A DNA stretch of 64,000 nt, from the NCBI RefSeq assembly GCF_004405105.1, contig NZ_SORW01000023.1, forward strand, positions 66,304-130,303. Reading direction: 5' to 3'. Below are positions 60,627 to 64,000 of this stretch, in pieces (the stretch's first letter is position 1; every line of letters begins with the position of its first letter). This DNA is from Jeotgalibacillus sp. R-1-5s-1. Lineage in GTDB: Bacteria; Bacillota; Bacilli; Bacillales; Jeotgalibacillaceae. The translations under genes were made by a program, and so were the position numbers. The notes below the pieces were generated by a model. It searched no databases and was not told the DNA's origin. It saw only the letters and a list, made by a program, of their open reading frames with translations.

Positions 60627-61949
60627 ATGCTCGCATTTATCCTGATTGTTTTAATGTGTTTCTTCTATATAATTAACGAATTCGTAACTATTGCTTTCAT
60701 AGAGAACATCTATCTCATTTTGACAGCAGGTGTCTTTATTTTGATGTGGAGCCGCTTAACCGGTCTCACCAAAATTTTTACCATGATCCTGCTTGTTTCA
60801 GGGGTTATTATTCATATGATTACTGGTGTTTTCATCATCGAAGGTCTGACGCAAAATGTTCCGCTACTGGCTCTTTTACTATTAGCGCCACTGTTGTCTG
60901 TGCCGCTGCGCCGGGAAGGACTGCTTGAAGGGGCAATTTCGCATCTTGAACAATATAAGGATCATCCAAGATATTTATTTTACGGAATCTCTTCAATGAC
61001 CGCGGTCGTTTCGCCTGTTCTAAATATGGGTGCGATCCGGATCGTTAATGGATTGATTGCTCATTTAAAGGCTTCGCCCCAGGTATTGTCACGGTCGTAT
61101 TTTGTCGGCTTGACTCCGGCTATGATCTGGTCGCCATTTCTCGCTCCTGTCGGAATTGTTCTGTTTTATCTTGACCTGCAGTATTTATCATTTATGCCGC
61201 TGGCTGTTACTTTTGCATTCCTTCAGCTAGTAGTCGGTCTGCTTGTATTCCGGGCAGAAGGCAAGTTTCAAAAGGATGATTCAATGACGGCATTCAGTCG
61301 AAAAGAACGTCTTGATTTAATAAAAATTCTGGTATTCGTTCTGGCGATTGTCGGGATTCTACTGATTTCAGAACAGTTTCTTGATGAATCAATGCTGTTG
61401 CTTGTCAGTCTGATCAGTCTGATTGTGCCGGGAATCTGGTTTTTGTTCAGAGCCACGAAGGACATTTTTAAAGAAGAGATGATGACATTTCAAAACCGTC
61501 TCCAACATCAGTCGAAAAATGAAATTTGTCTGTTTTTGAGTGCGGGCGTGTTTGGGAACGCGGTGGCTGGAACAGGAGTGAGAACACTTTTGGAAGATGC
61601 CATGATTGTAGCATCAGAATTCTCTTTAATTGTACTTTTCTTATTCTTCGTCCTTTGTGTTTCTATCTGTGCATTTTTAGGAATCCATCAGGTCATTACC
61701 GTTCCACTGCTCATCACCGCTTTCCTATCAACAGGGTCAGATGTTGATCCGCTACTCTTTGCTTTCATCTGCGTCTTTACCTGGATGGTCGCATCTGCGC
61801 TATCGCCATTAAATGCACTGAATATTATCGTCAGTACAAGTGTGGAGCGGAGCGGAATGACGGTAGCCTATAAGTATAATGGTGTTTATTTTTTGGTGAT
61901 GACCACATTAGCAGGTGTTTACTTGATGGTGATTTCTTTTGGGCTGTAA
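60627..61949 (+). CDS. Polytopic membrane protein, transporter-like
   Basis: The 440-residue protein has about ten to twelve hydrophobic helices. Two similar halves each hold a polar break (SSMTAVVSPVLNMGAIRIVN and SAGVFGNAVAGTGVRTLLED), and helices such as SALSPLNALNIIVSTSV resemble those of the ion-transporter superfamily (CitMHS/DASS/ArsB-like). The substrate is unknown. GGGAAGG precedes the ATG. It is monocistronic. Confidence 0.75.
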   Translation: MLAFILIVLMCFFYIINEFVTIAFIENIYLILTAGVFILMWSRLTGLTKIFTMILLVSGVIIHMITGVFIIEGLTQNVPLLALLLLAPLLSVPLRREGLLEGAISHLEQYKDHPRYLFYGISSMTAVVSPVLNMGAIRIVNGLIAHLKASPQVLSRSYFVGLTPAMIWSPFLAPVGIVLFYLDLQYLSFMPLAVTFAFLQLVVGLLVFRAEGKFQKDDSMTAFSRKERLDLIKILVFVLAIVGILLISEQFLDESMLLLVSLISLIVPGIWFLFRATKDIFKEEMMTFQNRLQHQSKNEICLFLSAGVFGNAVAGTGVRTLLEDAMIVASEFSLIVLFLFFVLCVSICAFLGIHQVITVPLLITAFLSTGSDVDPLLFAFICVFTWMVASALSPLNALNIIVSTSVERSGMTVAYKYNGVYFLVMTTLAGVYLMVISFGL

Positions 61950-62082
61950 ATCATGTGAAAATTGCTTCTATATTGTCAGATCAACTATTTACTCAACCTA
62001 TGTTCTGTTACAATATAACTATTGAATTATAAAAAATTTCTATAGTTACATCGTATTAGAAAACAGAATAGGTGGAATATCG

Positions 62083-63192
62083 TTGGAAACATTACTTAAA
62101 TACTTTTTTAAGGCAGTCAACTGGTTGCTGACACAATTTTTCGGAGATGCTTATCAGGGAGTCAAAAAACGTTTCGCGAAAAATGTCCAAAGAAAGATAA
62201 AAGAGATTTCTAATCAAAATCAACCTGTGATAGATGATCGAGGCACCCTGTTTCTCGGAAAAACTGAGACGAATTTTGTCATTGGCGGTGGTACTGGTCA
62301 AGTTGCTTATGAACCAGAATCGGTAAGGACTTTTTATGATGATTCATTTGTTGAATTACCTGATGAATTAAATCAAATAAGAACCAGAATAGAACAAACT
62401 GAAATAGCAAAACAAGATGAAGGATTAAAACATTTGTACAATACTCATCAGGTTACATTAGTAAATGCCGTTCATTCAAATGTTGATTTTATAGAAAGAG
62501 GATTTCCGATCCTTCACTTTAAAAAATCAGATTATTATTCCTATCAGGCGACTGTGGCAAGTCTTGATCAGCCAATTGCGAGTGACGGAACAACAATTCG
62601 TCAAAAGTACATAGATACTATTAAAGATTATCAGGAACCATCTCCGTTTCTTTCTCAAGGTGTGGGTATTGTTCTTACTGTCGTCACATCTGATGAGAAA
62701 ATAGTAATAAGTCACCGCAAAGATACGGGTATTCGCCCCCATGAAATGGATGTCAGTGTCGTGGAGGCAATTGATCCTGATAAAGACTATACTTATGATC
62801 CGAATAATCGTCAAAAGAAATCAATTGATCTTTATAGCGCTGCTAAAAGGGGTTTGTATGAAGAGTTGGGGCTGGATGTTCAAAAAGATGAGATTACTTT
62901 ACTTGGATATGGACTGGACCTGGAATATTATCAGTGGAATGTAATCGGTACCGCGCATATTAATCTGACCTATGACGAAGTACTAAGACAAAAATCTTCA
63001 GGTATACACGGAATGAATGAACTTAAAAAAATTGAAGCCGTTGACCTTGATCCAAAAAAGGTTGCACAACTTTTGAAGAATAACAAGCTTTGGAGTACTG
63101 CTCAGGTAGCCCTATACTGGACAACTATTTATAACATGAATGAATATTCACGTAAAAAAGAAATGGATAAAATACTATTAGAAATCATGTAA
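62083..63192 (+). CDS. Nudix-like protein with long N-terminal region
   Basis: The start is TTG at 62083 behind AGGTGG. Residues 1-190 include an N-terminal amphipathic helix (LLKYFFKAVNWLLTQFF) and a region of unknown type (ERGFPILHFKKSDYYSYQAT). The C-terminal part (about 205-369) resembles a Nudix domain: GVGIVLTVVTSDEKIVISHR, then SAAKRGLYEELGLDVQKDEI, which keeps R-x-x-x-E-E-x-G of the Nudix box. The Gly/Glu that open the box are displaced by an insert (DPDKDYTYDPNNRQKKSIDL). Substrate unknown. Confidence 0.65.
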   Translation: METLLKYFFKAVNWLLTQFFGDAYQGVKKRFAKNVQRKIKEISNQNQPVIDDRGTLFLGKTETNFVIGGGTGQVAYEPESVRTFYDDSFVELPDELNQIRTRIEQTEIAKQDEGLKHLYNTHQVTLVNAVHSNVDFIERGFPILHFKKSDYYSYQATVASLDQPIASDGTTIRQKYIDTIKDYQEPSPFLSQGVGIVLTVVTSDEKIVISHRKDTGIRPHEMDVSVVEAIDPDKDYTYDPNNRQKKSIDLYSAAKRGLYEELGLDVQKDEITLLGYGLDLEYYQWNVIGTAHINLTYDEVLRQKSSGIHGMNELKKIEAVDLDPKKVAQLLKNNKLWSTAQVALYWTTIYNMNEYSRKKEMDKILLEIM

Positions 63193-63261
63193 TTCGTCTC
63201 GAGTCTGAATGGATTTGATGATAAAAGGCAATGACGCACATCTTGATACAGGCTTTGGTAT

Positions 63262-63300
63262 CCAGCTCATTTATAAAAATGAGCTGTTTTTTTTATTTTT
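63262..63300 (+). terminator. Terminator of the Nudix-like gene
   Basis: CAGCTCATTT, a short loop and AAATGAGCTG, followed by TTTTTTTT. Confidence 0.85.
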
Positions 63301-63310
63301 TTAAAAAAAC

Positions 63311-63338
63311 TGTAACTATTACAAATATGTTACGTCTA
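63311..63338 (+). promoter_or_regulatory. ECF sigma-type promoter
   Basis: TGTAAC, 16 bases and CGTCTA. The promoter and the next ~40 bases are almost the same as those at 36503, so the regulatory region was duplicated with the gene. Confidence 0.65.
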
Positions 63339-63431
63339 TATTACCGAGACGTCTTAATAGCAATTATTTATATTTAAGTATATTTTTAGAATTTATCATC
63401 AGCGTGTAAATCACAGGAGGAATTAATTATT

Positions 63432-64000
63432 ATGAAAAAGTACGGTTTATTTTTAGCAACTGCTCTGCTACTTGCAGCTTGTTCAGAGGAAAGTTCAAAT
63501 CAGGATCAGAAAAATGTTGTAGAAGCAGCTGGTAAAGAAGAAGTTGCTGAACAATTGAATAATGAGAGTTCTGCAAAAGCAGAACAGGATCAGAAAAATC
63601 AAGAACTGTCTAACACAGAACAGGTAAATCATAAATGGTATGAAGAATGGACAGGAGAAGCAGAGGTAGTTTTTGAAGAAACAGTAGACTTTAATCTCGA
63701 TGGGCAGGATGAGCTCGTGATTGGAACGTCAACTCACTTGATCGTTGGAGCGTTAAATCTTGAATCTAATGAGTGGGAAACGGTTTACTCTGATGATGCA
63801 CAAGCTGTAGCATTTACCGACATCATGGAAAATGAAACAGTTGGTCAAATGGCGGCAGTTACAACTGTTTCTAATGATGAGCGCGCAGAAGGATCAGATA
63901 CTTTGAGACTTTTGAGATTTTCTGAACGTGATAATGGATTTGAGGTAATTGAGGCTTTCCGCAGTGAAGCAATTGACCATGCTGGCGGAGTGGAATACAA
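63432..64000 (+). CDS. Lipoprotein paralogue, cut by the window end
   Basis: The gene starts at the ATG at 63432 behind CAGGAGG and runs off the right edge after 189 codons. The signal peptide ends LAAC (Cys 17). The mature part has VDFNLDGQDELVIGTSTHLI and MENETVGQMAAVTTVSNDER, aligning all along with the protein at 36614, including the D-x-N-x-D-G-x-D-E calcium-like loop. It is a paralogue with the same ECF-type promoter. Confidence 0.85.
   Translation, partial: MKKYGLFLATALLLAACSEESSNQDQKNVVEAAGKEEVAEQLNNESSAKAEQDQKNQELSNTEQVNHKWYEEWTGEAEVVFEETVDFNLDGQDELVIGTSTHLIVGALNLESNEWETVYSDDAQAVAFTDIMENETVGQMAAVTTVSNDERAEGSDTLRLLRFSERDNGFEVIEAFRSEAIDHAGGVEY

Overview
The window looks like an accessory-rich stretch of a chromosome from a low-to-moderate GC, Gram-positive Bacillota close to Bacillaceae/Planococcaceae. 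The support is AGGAGG-type ribosome binding sites, TTG/GTG starts, an RsbR/sigma-B type stress gene, LysM/NlpC-P60 and LysM/3D wall hydrolases, a serC-serA operon, an S-layer gene of the SbsA/SbsC type and many lipoproteins. I cannot fix the genus. I see no rRNA, tRNA, CRISPR array or prophage structural genes.

Layout. (1) 1-8.2 kb is core-like: a winged-helix-like protein, small proteins, an RsbR paralogue behind a sigma-B-like promoter, a LysM-3D hydrolase, serC-serA, then a 0.8 kb array of 21-bp tandem repeats organised in ~225-bp macro-units (a fifth unit opens the window), and an IDEAL-domain protein. (2) 8.6-11.6 kb is a cell-cell communication candidate: an XRE-TPR (RRNPP/NprR-like) receptor whose 3' end overlaps a 60-codon exported pro-peptide gene, divergent from a five-LysM NlpC/P60 hydrolase. 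(3) 11.9-14.9 kb is the S-layer gene. (4) 15-24 kb is a mosaic of cassettes separated by a short repeat (here REP-A, head GGGGACGTATATTTTGAATC): a surface-protein pseudogene, an M23 peptidase, secreted proteins with a shared unnamed domain, one intact antitoxin-like/nucleotidyltransferase pair and two truncated copies of it, an Ltp-repeat protein, a C39-like peptidase with an in-frame stop, and a lipoprotein. (5) 24-34 kb has coiled-coil, HNH-like membrane and RelE-like-tailed proteins, and a REP-associated Y1 (HUH) transposase inside a 1.42-kb element bounded by REP-A ends. (6) 34-41.7 kb has lipoproteins, further secreted paralogues and a decayed duplication of an acetamidase/formamidase block. 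(7) 42-51.5 kb has unknown proteins, GIY-YIG and PD-(D/E)XK-like nucleases, two toxin-regulator-like proteins and a coiled-coil pair, several separated by a second repeat (REP-B, head GGGGGACGGAGCG). (8) 52-64 kb has a subtilase, a protein with three NPCBM-like domains, an Mrr-like nuclease, lipoproteins, a sigma-70-like factor, a permease-like protein and a Nudix-like protein.

How it works together. The unifying features are the REP-A/transposase system and the cell envelope. About thirty REP-A heads lie in intergenic space, all in the same orientation; six have an inverted partner 150-220 bp away, and at least three genes take their stop codon from a REP-A copy. The transposase element has the same ends and the same internal hairpin as many short copies, so the short copies are probably its deleted derivatives. 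Four genes for lipoproteins or secreted proteins share an ECF-type promoter, TGTAAC-N16-CGTCTA (AGTAAC in one), which points to a common envelope-stress regulon. The best candidates for undescribed biology are the REP-A/transposase/toxin cassette array, the receptor-peptide pair, the Ltp fusion protein and the family of secreted proteins sharing the GQIGR/YRIY/TPSxAK domain.
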